Source: Spongiibacter tropicus DSM 19543
GTDB taxonomy: Bacteria; Pseudomonadota; Gammaproteobacteria; Pseudomonadales; Spongiibacteraceae
Reading direction: 5' to 3'
Assembly (NCBI RefSeq): GCF_000420325.1
Contig: NZ_ATUS01000001.1
Coordinates: 438,463 to 502,462 of the forward strand
Length of the DNA stretch: 64,000 bases
The position numbers and the translations under genes are program-made. Shown here piece by piece: positions 8,976 through 19,400 of the stretch; within the stretch, counting starts at the first letter, position 1; the number at the start of each line of letters is the position of its first letter. The notes beneath the pieces are model-generated. The model was not told where the DNA came from. It searched no databases and saw only the letters and a program-made list of their open reading frames with translations.

Positions 8976-11900
8976 CAATCAAAATCACTGTAGGGAATCG
9001 GCGCCTCGGGCGGCGTTTCAATCAACTGCCAGCGCTCATCGAACTGATACTTGAGATACAGGGCGATGTGATTCGGCTCGTAAAAGTCGGCGCGGTGAAT
9101 ATCCGCAGCAACGCCGACAAACCACCGCCGTGTCACGCGTTTTTCAATCGCCGCTTCCAGATAATAACCGGCACCGCCGCCATCACCGTCGCTGCCGCCC
9201 AGACGGTACGGAGCATCGGTTTGCGTCCAGGAATGCGACAGCGACGCCCCCAACAGATACGACCAACTGTCAGCCACACGGCCGTAATACCGCACCGGCA
9301 GTGACAGCGACAGATACTGTTGCGGGCTGTAGTAGGCGCCATGCCCCAGACTGTATTCGCTCAGGTTCTTGTCATAGCGCAGATGCATCACATTCACGCC
9401 GACGCGCAGCGTGCGATCCGGCTCATTCAGCAGTCGGCGATAGACGCCCCCCAGCAAACCCATGCGGGTATTGTCTTCAACATCATCGCCCTTCAACAGG
9501 TGATACTGAAGACTGCTCCAGAAGCCGTATTTGCCACCAAGATCGTGACTGAAACCCAGTTTGGCACCACTGAGCATCACGCCGCCCCAGTCGCGGTCGG
9601 CGCCCGTTGCCGCCGCTCCAGGTACGGTCATGCCAGCATAAGACAGGGCCGTGCCGGTCTCAGGTCGACGCGACAATGTCGCCCGCCAGCCAAACTGGCC
9701 GACATCACCGTTCACCGTCACGCCGCCTACCCAGTCGGCAACCTTGAAACCCAGCGGACTGCTGCCGATATCGGCCTGCCAGTTTGCCGCTTGCCAACCC
9801 ACACCGATGGCCGTGCCACTGGCCTTTTCAGAAAACGGAATGCGGGTTATTGACGGCGGCACAGCACCATCGCTGTCTAGGTAATCCTCTCTGCCGGAAT
9901 CGATCGTGACGCGGTCCACTCTGACCAGCAGATGACCGTCGTGGCGGGGCACAGGCCAGCGAAGCTCCACGGGAATCTGCTGCACTCGCGTACCCGAGCG
10001 ACGGTCATTCAGGTCGAAGCCGACTTTCAGATGCCCTTGACGACGCGCACGGTAGCGGTCGATGCTGCCGAGCACATTGCTGCTCAACCAGTAATCTCGG
10101 TCCGCCTGACTATACAGCGCGCGCTGCTCGCGCTTGCTGAGTTGGAGATTGAGTTGCGGCGACCCCGCCGCTTTTTGCAGTGCCGCATACGCAAAGTTTT
10201 CCGCTGCCGTCCAGTCGCCACTGGCCTCAGCCTGTTGCATGGCGCTGCGCAGGCTCTGATCCGACACCTCCGGCCGTCGCAACAGCGTCACCAACAGTTG
10301 CCGCTGCGCCTGCGGCTGCCCGGCTGTGCCCATCGCCTCGGCCAGCGCCAGCAGTTGGCCGTCAGTCAGCGTCTGCTGATGCGCCATCAAATACGCTGAC
10401 TGACTGTCGAATTCAGACGGATTATCCAGTTCCGCGCTCAAACGCAGCAAGGCAATGCGCGCATCAAGCTGATGTTCTCCCGGTTGCGCGGCCGCACGCC
10501 GATAATGCGACCAGGCCAGCACGGCCTTGCCGCGCTGCTCCTCATGACGCCCCAGCGCCAGCTCATACTCACCGCTCAAGGCGTTCAACGTCTGGCGCTG
10601 CTCTGGCGTAAGCGGCTGCCCCAATGCCTGTCGATGCCAGTCTGAAAAGGTCTGAAAATCGTCCAGCGCCAACCAGAGCCGAGCGATTTCCAACTGCCGG
10701 TAAAACGGCTGTGTGGCGACGGGCTCCAAGCCTTTAACAATCCGACGCGCGCGCTCAGGCTCACCGAGGTCGATCCAGCGGCCGGCCAGATTCAGCAGCA
10801 CATCGGGCTGATCGGCAAAGTCCTGCTCCAACTGCCGCAATTGCTGACCGCGCTCGGCATCACTGAGCGTATCGCCACCCGCCAGCGCAAGGCTTCCGCG
10901 CCAACGCGCCAAATTGCGCTGCATGGCCGCACTTCGCTTGGCACTCGGTACGGCTTCCAGACGCGCCACCGCAGCATCGATGCGATTTTGGGAGGCCAGA
11001 TACAAGGCGTAGGAGAATTGCATATCCGGGCTGCGATCATCGTCAGCCCACCGCGCCATCAGGCGGTCGGCGCGCTCCGGCTGCCCCAGTACGCGCAGGC
11101 GTGAGGCGATGTCATTGCGCAACCAGGGCGATGACGGCGCCAGCGCCAGTAAACGCTCGATGGCAGCAAGCTGATCATCAACGCGCTCTGCGGCAGCCAA
11201 CTCGCGCTCCGCTCGGGCGAGTTGCCAATCCTGCCAAGGCTCCGCGACATTTTGTTGCTGAGCCGTGCTCAACTGACGGTAGTAGCGAACTGCCGCCGCG
11301 TCACCATCACGTGCTTCAATGACGGAAAACCGCCCCCACAGTGCCGCAGTATTGCCTGGGTCACGACGGAGAACATCATCGTAATAGCGCTCTGCACTGG
11401 CCCAGTCACCCTGACGCAGAGACAACTGTGCCAGTGCCAGCCGGGCCTCCTCGGCGTCCGGCTTTAAGGCCAGCGCCTGAAGCAGACTCTGTCTCGCCGC
11501 TTCGTAACGGCCGTCGTCCATTTCGGCCTCGCCGCGTCGCAGCGCCTGCCAATACCGGGTCGTCGTGATTAACGACTCCCAGCGGCTCACCTGATCCGGG
11601 TCCTTGTTGTAGCGGGCGGCCAGTTGAAAATAGTTGAGCGCCGGAGAGTGCTCTCCACGACGCAGGGCCAGCAAGCCGAGTCCGCCCAGTATTTCCGCAT
11701 CTTGAGGTCGACCTTTCAGGGCATAGTTCAGGCGTTGTTGGGCCGCCGTATTCCGCTCCTGATCCAGCAAAGCCAAACCCTGAAGTTTTGCTCGGTAATA
11801 CGGGTCTCGAAGGCGCTGGCGTTCAGCCTGCCAGTCGTCCTGCGCCAGTTCAAAGGCCTGCTGAAATTGCAGCGTGTCGGGGAAGCGCTCTGCCAGCAGG

Positions 11901-12691
11901 CGCTGATTCTCCACACGCCGGGCAGTAATCGGCTGGCGCTGCATGGCTGACGACCAGCGGTAGGCTGCCTGCAAGGCCATGGACGGGTTGTCCAGCAGCG
12001 CCCGCAGCATGGTTTGTCCACGCAGACTGGACACATTGACGGACATCAGCTGGTCGGCCAATGCATATTGCAGCGGGCCATTGTCCGGGTACTGACGATT
12101 CAGGCTTTCCAGGCGACGGATGACTTCCGGGCGCCGGCCATCCAACTGCGCCAGAACTCTCAGGTATTCAAGCTCAGTGGAGATCAGTGCGAAACCATTG
12201 GGAAACAACTCGGCATAATGCCGCAGCGCTTCGCGAGAGCGCCCTGCCAGCGCCATCACCCTCGCCTGCTGGAGCGCGCCGCGCTTGCGGGTTTGGGCAG
12301 TAATCAAATCATCGAGTTGCACGACCAGCGGCGATTCGCCCTCCTGACGCTGCAAATGTGCGAGTGCGGCCCGCGCAACATCCTCGCGGTTTTCGCGCAG
12401 CGCGAGCCAGATTTCATACACGGGCAGCAATGTCGATTCGGGCGCCAGCGCCCGGAAGCGCTTGAGACGGTTGGCCAGCAGATCTTCCCGCTCCAGCAAT
12501 TCAGCTTCCAGCAACTGCGCCCGAAAGCGCGCTGTCAGGCCCTCGTCCAGGCGCTCCGCTTTCGGCGCCAGCTCTCGCTCCCCCAGCTCGATGGCATAGT
12601 CATTTTTCATTGTTGACGGCAGCGGCCGCAGCGTTTGCCAGATCAGCAAGGCCACAACAACCAGCAGGCTCCCCCACAGCAGCCGCCTCAT
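8975..12691 (-). CDS. bcsC: Cellulose synthase outer-membrane export protein BcsC
   Basis: A 1238-residue protein that guides cellulose across the periplasm and outer membrane. An N-terminal hydrophobic segment (about residues 3-20) is followed by a long array of tetratricopeptide-like helices to roughly residue 850, with blocks such as GLGLLALRRGEHSPALNYFQ. A C-terminal beta-barrel domain of about 350 residues starts with SIDRYRARRQGHLKVGF and ends in Phe-Asp. The ATG overlaps the bcsZ stop as ATGA, and the stop overlaps the next gene as TGATG. Length and order match BcsC of class II cellulose operons. Confidence 0.95.
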   Translation of the reverse strand: MRRLLWGSLLVVVALLIWQTLRPLPSTMKNDYAIELGERELAPKAERLDEGLTARFRAQLLEAELLEREDLLANRLKRFRALAPESTLLPVYEIWLALRENREDVARAALAHLQRQEGESPLVVQLDDLITAQTRKRGALQQARVMALAGRSREALRHYAELFPNGFALISTELEYLRVLAQLDGRRPEVIRRLESLNRQYPDNGPLQYALADQLMSVNVSSLRGQTMLRALLDNPSMALQAAYRWSSAMQRQPITARRVENQRLLAERFPDTLQFQQAFELAQDDWQAERQRLRDPYYRAKLQGLALLDQERNTAAQQRLNYALKGRPQDAEILGGLGLLALRRGEHSPALNYFQLAARYNKDPDQVSRWESLITTTRYWQALRRGEAEMDDGRYEAARQSLLQALALKPDAEEARLALAQLSLRQGDWASAERYYDDVLRRDPGNTAALWGRFSVIEARDGDAAAVRYYRQLSTAQQQNVAEPWQDWQLARAERELAAAERVDDQLAAIERLLALAPSSPWLRNDIASRLRVLGQPERADRLMARWADDDRSPDMQFSYALYLASQNRIDAAVARLEAVPSAKRSAAMQRNLARWRGSLALAGGDTLSDAERGQQLRQLEQDFADQPDVLLNLAGRWIDLGEPERARRIVKGLEPVATQPFYRQLEIARLWLALDDFQTFSDWHRQALGQPLTPEQRQTLNALSGEYELALGRHEEQRGKAVLAWSHYRRAAAQPGEHQLDARIALLRLSAELDNPSEFDSQSAYLMAHQQTLTDGQLLALAEAMGTAGQPQAQRQLLVTLLRRPEVSDQSLRSAMQQAEASGDWTAAENFAYAALQKAAGSPQLNLQLSKREQRALYSQADRDYWLSSNVLGSIDRYRARRQGHLKVGFDLNDRRSGTRVQQIPVELRWPVPRHDGHLLVRVDRVTIDSGREDYLDSDGAVPPSITRIPFSEKASGTAIGVGWQAANWQADIGSSPLGFKVADWVGGVTVNGDVGQFGWRATLSRRPETGTALSYAGMTVPGAAATGADRDWGGVMLSGAKLGFSHDLGGKYGFWSSLQYHLLKGDDVEDNTRMGLLGGVYRRLLNEPDRTLRVGVNVMHLRYDKNLSEYSLGHGAYYSPQQYLSLSLPVRYYGRVADSWSYLLGASLSHSWTQTDAPYRLGGSDGDGGGAGYYLEAAIEKRVTRRWFVGVAADIHRADFYEPNHIALYLKYQFDERWQLIETPPEAPIPYSDFD

Positions 12692-13791
12692 GAACAGACT
12701 CCCGTTAGCTGACCCTGTGCGTCAAACCGGTAGCGCCCCTGCCACCAGCCGAGGCCAAACAGACTGAGAACCTGACTGTAATAGGCCTGTCTCCCCTTGC
12801 TCTCGCTCTGTGCCTGAACGACGTCCGCAGCAAATCGCGACGCGGCGAGTTCCTGCTCCGCCATTTTGAGCAGTGGCAGCATGGCCGCTTTAAACCCGAA
12901 GGGGCCCCGGCCCCGATACTCACCGGACACCGCATTCCAGCGTTCAGGCACCGCATTTTGTGCCAGCACAGCATCGATCATCGGTGTATAGCCTGCCAGC
13001 AGCGCATCGCGTCCCTCAGCGTCGGCATGCATCATGCCCAACCACAGGTAAACGCGAATCGCATCGTAACTCCCTTGGCTGCCGTGTTTGGGGTCGGGCA
13101 GAATTTGACCGTCACGCCAGCGCAGCCAGTCCGGAGCAAAGCCCTTGGGCGACGCGGCCAGCAACCACCGCTGACTGCTCGCTGCCATGGCGGGCCAAGC
13201 TGAGTGGGGGTAATTGTGCGCAAAAGACTGAAGCAATTGCGGGGGCACATAGCTGGGATTGAGCCGGTAGTCGCCATCCGCCAGAACAAAGCCTTCCGGC
13301 CCGGGCAACAGGAGACGGTCATGCTCGGCTACCACACGGCTCTCGTCGGCCACTATGCGTTTTGCCAGCCAGTAGGCTTTGCTGCGGTAGCGGTGTTCAC
13401 GCCAAAGTCGTCCCGCCTCATTCAAGGCATACACCATCCACAGATCGGCATCCGATGCCGCATTTTGATCGAGCACCCGCCAGCCGCCGTCGGCATCTTG
13501 CCCCCACAGCCAGGCGGGCAAATGACGGCTGAGATCCCCGGCCGCCAAATGGGTCTCCGTCCAGTTCAGTAACTGATCAAACCGGGCGCGATCACCGGCT
13601 ATCAGCGCAAAGAACAAACCATAGGCCTGACCTTCCGAGGTGGTGATCTGCCGGGGATCACTGCCATCTACGACACGCCCCTTGTCGATGTACTGCGCGG
13701 CAAAGGTCTCCCACTGCGGCCAGCGGCAATCGTCGGCTTGCGCTGACACCGCTCCGAGCAAAAAGACACCAAAGACGAGCAGTCGCCTCAC
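12688..13791 (-). CDS. bcsZ: Periplasmic endo-1,4-beta-glucanase BcsZ (GH8)
   Basis: A secreted cellulase needed for proper cellulose fibril output. The 367-residue protein has a signal peptide (about residues 1-19, ending AVSAQA) and the GH8 fold. The acid catalyst is E53 in TTSEGQAYGL, and the second conserved acid site lies in SDADLWMVYAL (D114/D116). The start is GTG at 13791: it overlaps the bcsB stop as GTGA and has GGGAGGGG just upstream. It is coupled in turn to bcsC by ATGA. Confidence 0.94.
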   Translation of the reverse strand: MRRLLVFGVFLLGAVSAQADDCRWPQWETFAAQYIDKGRVVDGSDPRQITTSEGQAYGLFFALIAGDRARFDQLLNWTETHLAAGDLSRHLPAWLWGQDADGGWRVLDQNAASDADLWMVYALNEAGRLWREHRYRSKAYWLAKRIVADESRVVAEHDRLLLPGPEGFVLADGDYRLNPSYVPPQLLQSFAHNYPHSAWPAMAASSQRWLLAASPKGFAPDWLRWRDGQILPDPKHGSQGSYDAIRVYLWLGMMHADAEGRDALLAGYTPMIDAVLAQNAVPERWNAVSGEYRGRGPFGFKAAMLPLLKMAEQELAASRFAADVVQAQSESKGRQAYYSQVLSLFGLGWWQGRYRFDAQGQLTGVCS

Positions 13792-16037
13792 GGCCCCTCC
13801 CGGTACAGGCGACGGCGCGCAACGCCACTGAGAATTCGCCACAGCACAACGGCCAGCATCAGGCAGATGACCGCGCTGATCAGCCCGAGGATGACGGGAT
13901 GGCGGGAGAAGTGGAACCAGATCAGGTCCCATACCCGCAGCTTGCCCACAAAATACTTGTCGCCCACATTAAAGCTGGCTACCTGTTCGCCGCGCACGGT
14001 GACTACGGTGCCATACATAAAGGGCACCTTGCCGCTGTCGGCCAGACTGTCACGCAGATCGGCAAAGTCGCCGGGCGCCGAGGCCAAAAGGGATACCACG
14101 CTGCGGTCGCGATCAAACGGCGAGCGCATTCCCACCATGGCAGAGAACGGCCCATTTGCCCGCACCTGAACCTGAGACACGCTCTTCGCCAGATCGGGTC
14201 CCGAGCCCCCCTCTGGCGCAAACTCGATACGGCGGTTGGAGCGCGGCTGCAACAGGCTGCGATTGGCCTCTTTGATCAGTAGTGGCAACTCATCGTCGGC
14301 AATGTCATCCAGACTGGGGTTGGCGGCGATCAACAGCACGTCTTTGTCCTGCAACTGGCTCTTGTCCCAATCACTGAGCAGCGACACGCCCAGTGCGGGG
14401 TAGCCCGCGCTGGAACCCGCAAAACCCATCATTTGCAGATACGTTTCCACGACTTGTGCATTCTGCGGCTGCGGCAACAGCACCGCCGTCTCCGACAGGT
14501 CTGCCATGCGGGTAAACGGATAGGCGGCATTGCTGAAGGCGCGCAGATTGGGCATTTCTATGTAATGAGGAAAGCCGGTGAAATCCAGCGTCGAGTCCGC
14601 ATCGACCACCGCATAGCGACGCGCCGGCGGGATGCTCTTGCACTCGCCATTGGCAATACCGGCAAAGTCGAACTCAAACAACAGCTGGTTGCGGCTGCCC
14701 ACTTTAAATGCGGGAATACGCAGCAACTGGCTGTTACCCAGCAGGCTGTCGTCCAGCAACGGCACACGCAAACTGTTCAACTCGCCCGACACGCCACTGC
14801 GCGTCAAGTGATAAGCCTCCACAAACTGGCCGTTGACCAGCATGCTCAACTGCGAGCCATTGTCGTCTTCGATTGGCGGGGAATAGTGATATTGCAAATC
14901 CACCGGGATACCGCGGCTGCGCCAAGTGAAGAGGTCCGGCGGTAGCTGGAACGATAAGCTAACCGGCGCCGGAGTACGTCCCGACACCTGCAGTTGAGAG
15001 GGATCGTTGACCAACTCGCCGAAACGCACCGGCCGATCCGTCGGCAGCCAGTTGGGCGCATCATAGGGTTTGCGGGGTTTGAGTTGTTTGACGTTGCGGA
15101 TTTCTGCCACTGAGCCCGACAGCAGCGCGCTGCCAATAGCCAACCCCTTCATGGCCTCAACAAGATCGGCATCGTCGCGCCCCTGTACTAACAGGTATTT
15201 CACTTCAGGACGGTCCGGCAGCGCCATCACTTCCAGCGTCGGCCCCTCTACCGGCGGATAATCCTGCAGCGCTTCAGGCCGCTGACTATTGGTCATCAGC
15301 ACCAGCGCATGCTGCTCCGGCAGTGTATCCGTTACCGGAAAACTCGCGCCTCGCCAGGCTGCCTGGGCACCAAACCACGAGGCACCAATACCCGCCGCCC
15401 GCAGACGTTCCAGACTGTTTTCGCCGCTCATGACAACGGGCAGTTCCAACGGACGATAGTCGTTGCCATCGAAAAACGGCGCGGGCAGCAGTGCCAAATC
15501 ATTCGCCAGCGGCAGTGCCCGGCTGAACAGTCGCAACTCTGTGGACGCCCCCAGCTCACTCCAGATACTGACGTCGTCCGGGCTCCAGCAGTCCTTGTCC
15601 AGATGACCGATCAGCTCTACGCGCAGTTGGTTGAAGTCAGATAGATAACGCGGTTGCAGGGGAATCACCGTGTTGCGTTGCAGGCGCGACTCGTCGTCGA
15701 TAGCCGTCACCCCCATCAATTCGCCATTCAGGTAAACCTTCAGGTGTGACAGTTTGGCCATCAACGCCGGTGACGCAGAATAGTTCAGATGCAACTCAGC
15801 GGCCTCGACCAGCTCGTCAAGGCGCGACCCGAAATTCAGCGAGACGCTGCTTTCGCTGCCTCGCAATTTAGCACTGCGTCCATAGCCCAGGTCCTGAAGG
15901 CTGTAGCGACTTTCCTCCAGAGGAGGCTGCTCAACATCCACGCCCTGTGCCTGAGCCGGGGAAAAACCGCTCAGCACCAGCAGGGCTGCCAGCGTTTGTA
16001 ATGGCCGCAAATAAGCGCTTTGGCGTTTCGTCGTCAT
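13788..16037 (-). CDS. bcsB: Cellulose synthase periplasmic subunit BcsB
   Basis: The periplasmic, membrane-anchored partner that guides the nascent glucan emerging from BcsA. It has 749 residues: a signal peptide ending near SPAQAQG (residue 31), repeated carbohydrate-binding and flavodoxin-like domains across the middle, and one C-terminal transmembrane helix (PVILGLISAVICLMLAVVL) followed by a basic cytoplasmic tail. The ATG overlaps the bcsA stop as ATGA, and the stop overlaps the bcsZ GTG. Length matches the E. coli protein. Confidence 0.94.
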   Translation of the reverse strand: MTTKRQSAYLRPLQTLAALLVLSGFSPAQAQGVDVEQPPLEESRYSLQDLGYGRSAKLRGSESSVSLNFGSRLDELVEAAELHLNYSASPALMAKLSHLKVYLNGELMGVTAIDDESRLQRNTVIPLQPRYLSDFNQLRVELIGHLDKDCWSPDDVSIWSELGASTELRLFSRALPLANDLALLPAPFFDGNDYRPLELPVVMSGENSLERLRAAGIGASWFGAQAAWRGASFPVTDTLPEQHALVLMTNSQRPEALQDYPPVEGPTLEVMALPDRPEVKYLLVQGRDDADLVEAMKGLAIGSALLSGSVAEIRNVKQLKPRKPYDAPNWLPTDRPVRFGELVNDPSQLQVSGRTPAPVSLSFQLPPDLFTWRSRGIPVDLQYHYSPPIEDDNGSQLSMLVNGQFVEAYHLTRSGVSGELNSLRVPLLDDSLLGNSQLLRIPAFKVGSRNQLLFEFDFAGIANGECKSIPPARRYAVVDADSTLDFTGFPHYIEMPNLRAFSNAAYPFTRMADLSETAVLLPQPQNAQVVETYLQMMGFAGSSAGYPALGVSLLSDWDKSQLQDKDVLLIAANPSLDDIADDELPLLIKEANRSLLQPRSNRRIEFAPEGGSGPDLAKSVSQVQVRANGPFSAMVGMRSPFDRDRSVVSLLASAPGDFADLRDSLADSGKVPFMYGTVVTVRGEQVASFNVGDKYFVGKLRVWDLIWFHFSRHPVILGLISAVICLMLAVVLWRILSGVARRRLYREGP

Positions 16038-18604
16038 CCATCTGTCCTTATCGACACAGGCTGGGGGCGCAGACTGACCACCCAGTGAATCATTGAGAGT
16101 AATGCATCTAACATGCGGGGAATCGGCTGAGGGGCTGCACGCAGCAGACGGCGATAACCCATCAGGCTCACGTCCATCACGGCACGCATGCTCTCTAACG
16201 GTCGGTCAGAACGCATGCTGCGCTTCCAGCGCACCCAGTTATCGGCGCGAGCAAAGGTGCACTGCACGTAATTGATCATGCTGGCGGGCGAACGGTCTCG
16301 CAGTTGCAGCCCCAAGGTCTCTCGCCCTTTGTAAACCACCGAAACGGGAAAACTGTATTCGCGCCCAGCGCGATCCAGAACCACGGTGGCGTGGTGACCA
16401 ATGCCCTCGCAGGCACGGGGAGAAAGTTGCACCCGCAATCCGCTGAGAGAGAAATCCCGCAACCGCGCCTGCAGCACATGGCCATCTTCCAGACGCAGAC
16501 TGATTGGCAGGGACAGCTCCACGCGATGATCTCGACGCTGCTGCTTGGCCTCAGCGGCAACCGCAACAGCGCCGCCGAGAATCAGCAAATTGTAAAAAGT
16601 CCAAGATAGATTGAGCAGCACCGCGCCGGTTTCCTCACCGGCACCACGGAGCAGCCAGCCGATGCCCACCGCCAATCCGATCACATTGGCGACAACCAGC
16701 AGTATGTAGGGCCGGGACATCACCCAATCAAAATACTTTTCATAAATCAGCCCGCCTTTGGCCGTGACATTAAAACTGCCCTTATTCGGCGCAAACAGCG
16801 CCACTGCTGTCGGCCGGGCGATATACCAGGACAATACCGTTTCGTAGACCTCACCCCAGAACGAGTGCCGGTATCGCCCTTGAATGCGCGCGTTCACCAC
16901 CGAGGCATACACCATGTGTGGCAGCACATACAGGAACAGCATGGCCGCGGGTGCATAGATGATGTAAGTATGCAGCAATAGAAATGCCAGCGGCGCCACC
17001 AGAAAAATCAGGCGCGGAATTCCCGACAGGAAGTGCAGCATGGCATTGAAATAGCACAGCCGCTGCGGCCACTGCAGGCCCTTGCCCTTCAGCGGATTGT
17101 CGATACGCAGAATCTGGCTCATACCGCGCGCCCAGCGAATGCGCTGGCCGATATGGGCCGACAAGGTTTCGGTAGCCAGCCCCGCTGCGACCGGTGCGCG
17201 CACATACGAGGAACGGTAGCCACGCCGATGCAAGCGCAACGAGGTGTGGGCATCTTCGGTCACCGTCTCGACGGCGATACCGCCGATTTCATCCAAGGGT
17301 GCGCGACGGATAATCGCGCAGGAACCACAGAAAAAGGTGCCATTCCAGAGGTCGTTCCCGTTCTGAATCAGACCGTAAAACAGTCCGCCCTCATTGGGGA
17401 CCTTGCGGAAATTACTCAGGTTACGCTCGAAGGGATCGGGCGAAAAAAAGTGGTGCGGCGTCTGCACCAGCGCCAGCTTTGAATCCTGCAGAAAGCCGCC
17501 CATCGCCACCTGCAGAAACGCTCGAGTGGGAATGTGGTCGCAATCAAAAATAGCCACAAACTCGCCGTCTATCTGCTTGAGGGCGTGATTGATATTCCCC
17601 GCCTTGGCATGACGGTTGTCAGTACGGGTTATATATTTCACCCCGACGTCACTGGCGAACGCCCGAAAGCTCTCGCGGCGACCATCGTCCAGAATGTAAA
17701 TATTCAATTTGTCCGCCGGCCAATCCAACCCCAGACAGGCGTAAATGGTTGCCCGAACAACATCCAACTCTTCGTTGTAGGTCGGCACCAGAATATCAAC
17801 CGTGGGCCACTTCTGGCGGTCCTCAGGCAAGGCGGCCAGCGGACGGTTAAGTGGCCAGATATTCTGAAAATACCCCAGCACCAGTACCACCCAGGCATAC
17901 AGTTCAGCCAACAGCAGTAGAATACCCAGCGCCAAACCCAGGGGGTCATCGAAATTAAGCGTATTGGTGCAACGCCACCAGATGTAGCGACAGGACGCCA
18001 GCAGCGACAGCACAATCATCAGCATGCGGGGAAAGCGTCCCGGCAGACGATTACAGATCAACAAAACGACAAACAGCGACGCGCCCAGTGCAAATTGTCC
18101 GGCCAGTTCCAGAGGCACGGTAATACAGAGCAGCGCAAGACAAACGATCAGCAGCGCCTTTAGTCCCTTGGACCGGCCACTGCCGGGCTTTTGCCACGGC
18201 GGAACATCCAGCCCCCTGCGCGCCAACTCCTCACTGAATTGCGCGCGATAGGCCGCAATCGCACGCAAGGACAGCCGCCTCATGTTTAAACGCAGCCAGC
18301 GCCTCAGCCGGGAAATAGCTCCCCATAGATCGATGTAACCGGGCGCAGCCTGCCGACGAACAAACAGCAACCACCCCACCTGAACCAATGCACGGAGAGG
18401 GTCACTCCAGCGCGGCTGTAACAAATCCACTTGCGGAAAAAGGTAACGCGGCAACTGCCAGCTCGGCAGTCCGCCGATGCGATTTTGCAAAAACAGCGCC
18501 GACAGCCATAACCAGCTCCACAGCAGGAGCTTGCCCGCCGCGCTGGGTCGACGTCCCGCGCAGTAGGCCTCGTACCGCTCTCGCAACAAGCCTCTCAAAC
18601 TCAC
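16034..18604 (-). CDS. bcsA: Cellulose synthase catalytic subunit BcsA (UDP-forming, PilZ)
   Basis: The processive inner-membrane GT2 enzyme that polymerises UDP-glucose into cellulose and extrudes it. The 856-residue protein has N-terminal helices and a GT domain with ILDDGR, FDCDHIP (the DxD), TEDAHTSLRL (catalytic base region) and QRIRWARG (QxxRW). Further helices and a C-terminal PilZ domain with RRDHR and DFSLSGLRV bind cyclic-di-GMP and relieve the gating loop. The start is GTG overlapping the bcsQ stop as GTGA; bcsB follows by ATGA. All signature residues are intact. Confidence 0.97.
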   Translation of the reverse strand: MSLRGLLRERYEAYCAGRRPSAAGKLLLWSWLWLSALFLQNRIGGLPSWQLPRYLFPQVDLLQPRWSDPLRALVQVGWLLFVRRQAAPGYIDLWGAISRLRRWLRLNMRRLSLRAIAAYRAQFSEELARRGLDVPPWQKPGSGRSKGLKALLIVCLALLCITVPLELAGQFALGASLFVVLLICNRLPGRFPRMLMIVLSLLASCRYIWWRCTNTLNFDDPLGLALGILLLLAELYAWVVLVLGYFQNIWPLNRPLAALPEDRQKWPTVDILVPTYNEELDVVRATIYACLGLDWPADKLNIYILDDGRRESFRAFASDVGVKYITRTDNRHAKAGNINHALKQIDGEFVAIFDCDHIPTRAFLQVAMGGFLQDSKLALVQTPHHFFSPDPFERNLSNFRKVPNEGGLFYGLIQNGNDLWNGTFFCGSCAIIRRAPLDEIGGIAVETVTEDAHTSLRLHRRGYRSSYVRAPVAAGLATETLSAHIGQRIRWARGMSQILRIDNPLKGKGLQWPQRLCYFNAMLHFLSGIPRLIFLVAPLAFLLLHTYIIYAPAAMLFLYVLPHMVYASVVNARIQGRYRHSFWGEVYETVLSWYIARPTAVALFAPNKGSFNVTAKGGLIYEKYFDWVMSRPYILLVVANVIGLAVGIGWLLRGAGEETGAVLLNLSWTFYNLLILGGAVAVAAEAKQQRRDHRVELSLPISLRLEDGHVLQARLRDFSLSGLRVQLSPRACEGIGHHATVVLDRAGREYSFPVSVVYKGRETLGLQLRDRSPASMINYVQCTFARADNWVRWKRSMRSDRPLESMRAVMDVSLMGYRRLLRAAPQPIPRMLDALLSMIHWVVSLRPQPVSIRTDG

Positions 18605-19350
18605 GCTGGGCGCCCTCGCGCCACCGTCAGATAAAATCGCGCCAATGCCTGAAAATCCTTCGTCGCCTGACTGTCTACGGCGGTTTCCAATACGGTGGCG
18701 AACAGCGCCTGCGCTTCGGCTACAGCGAGGTCTTCGTGTATGCCGTTGGGCGTCAACGCGGTCGCAAAATCCTGTTTAAGCAGACCGGCAATATCCTGCT
18801 CCAGAGGAATATGAGGAGACAGGCGATTGATCAGTAGATGGCTTTTGCTGTCCAGGCTGTCGCCCAACCACGACTCTCCATAGCGCTTCAACATGGCGTA
18901 GGCGCCAGCAGATGGCGTTGTCACCCACAGGCGGTTGCTGACTTGGGCCACCTCTGCAAACTGAAACGCAGCCGGACCATCAATCAATACGCAGTCGTAG
19001 GCCATATCGCGCAGCGCCGCGAGCATCACCTCGAGTCGTTCAACAATAGCGCTGGCATCTAAGTGGTATTCACGCACTTCCGCCGCCGACAACTCGCCAA
19101 AGGGCAGAACTGTCACGCCGTGGTGCGCGGCATAGGCCGCCTCTTGCCAGGGCTTACCGTCAACGCTGGCGCGCGCCCAGCCAGCCTTTTCATCATGACG
19201 AATCGCAAAGCTGTAGCGGAGTACATTTGCCGGATTGAGATCCAGTACCAGGCAGCGCATACCCTGCAGCTGCATCGCCGCGGCCAGATTCGCGGTCACG
19301 GACGTTACCCCCGCTCCGCCACAGACTCCGGTAATCAGCAGGGTATACAA
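18601..19350 (-). CDS. bcsQ: Cellulose biosynthesis protein BcsQ (ParA/MinD-like)
   Basis: A MinD/ParA-fold protein which, with BcsR, binds the synthase and promotes its activity and polar placement in enterobacteria. It has 249 residues. The P-loop is GVCGGAGVTSVTAN: the canonical signature Lys and the Walker A Lys of KGGxGKT are replaced (C and V). E. coli BcsQ is, from memory, also degenerate here. DPA-type switch regions follow (VLDLNPAN, CVLIDGPA). The only in-frame start after an upstream stop is TTG at 19350, with GGGGG 7 nt before it. It ends as GTGA with bcsA. Confidence 0.88.
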   Translation of the reverse strand: MYTLLITGVCGGAGVTSVTANLAAAMQLQGMRCLVLDLNPANVLRYSFAIRHDEKAGWARASVDGKPWQEAAYAAHHGVTVLPFGELSAAEVREYHLDASAIVERLEVMLAALRDMAYDCVLIDGPAAFQFAEVAQVSNRLWVTTPSAGAYAMLKRYGESWLGDSLDSKSHLLINRLSPHIPLEQDIAGLLKQDFATALTPNGIHEDLAVAEAQALFATVLETAVDSQATKDFQALARFYLTVARGRPA

Positions 19351-19400
19351 GGCACTGCCCCCAAGCGATCAGATAACATGTGGAAGTCCTGCACAGTCAC

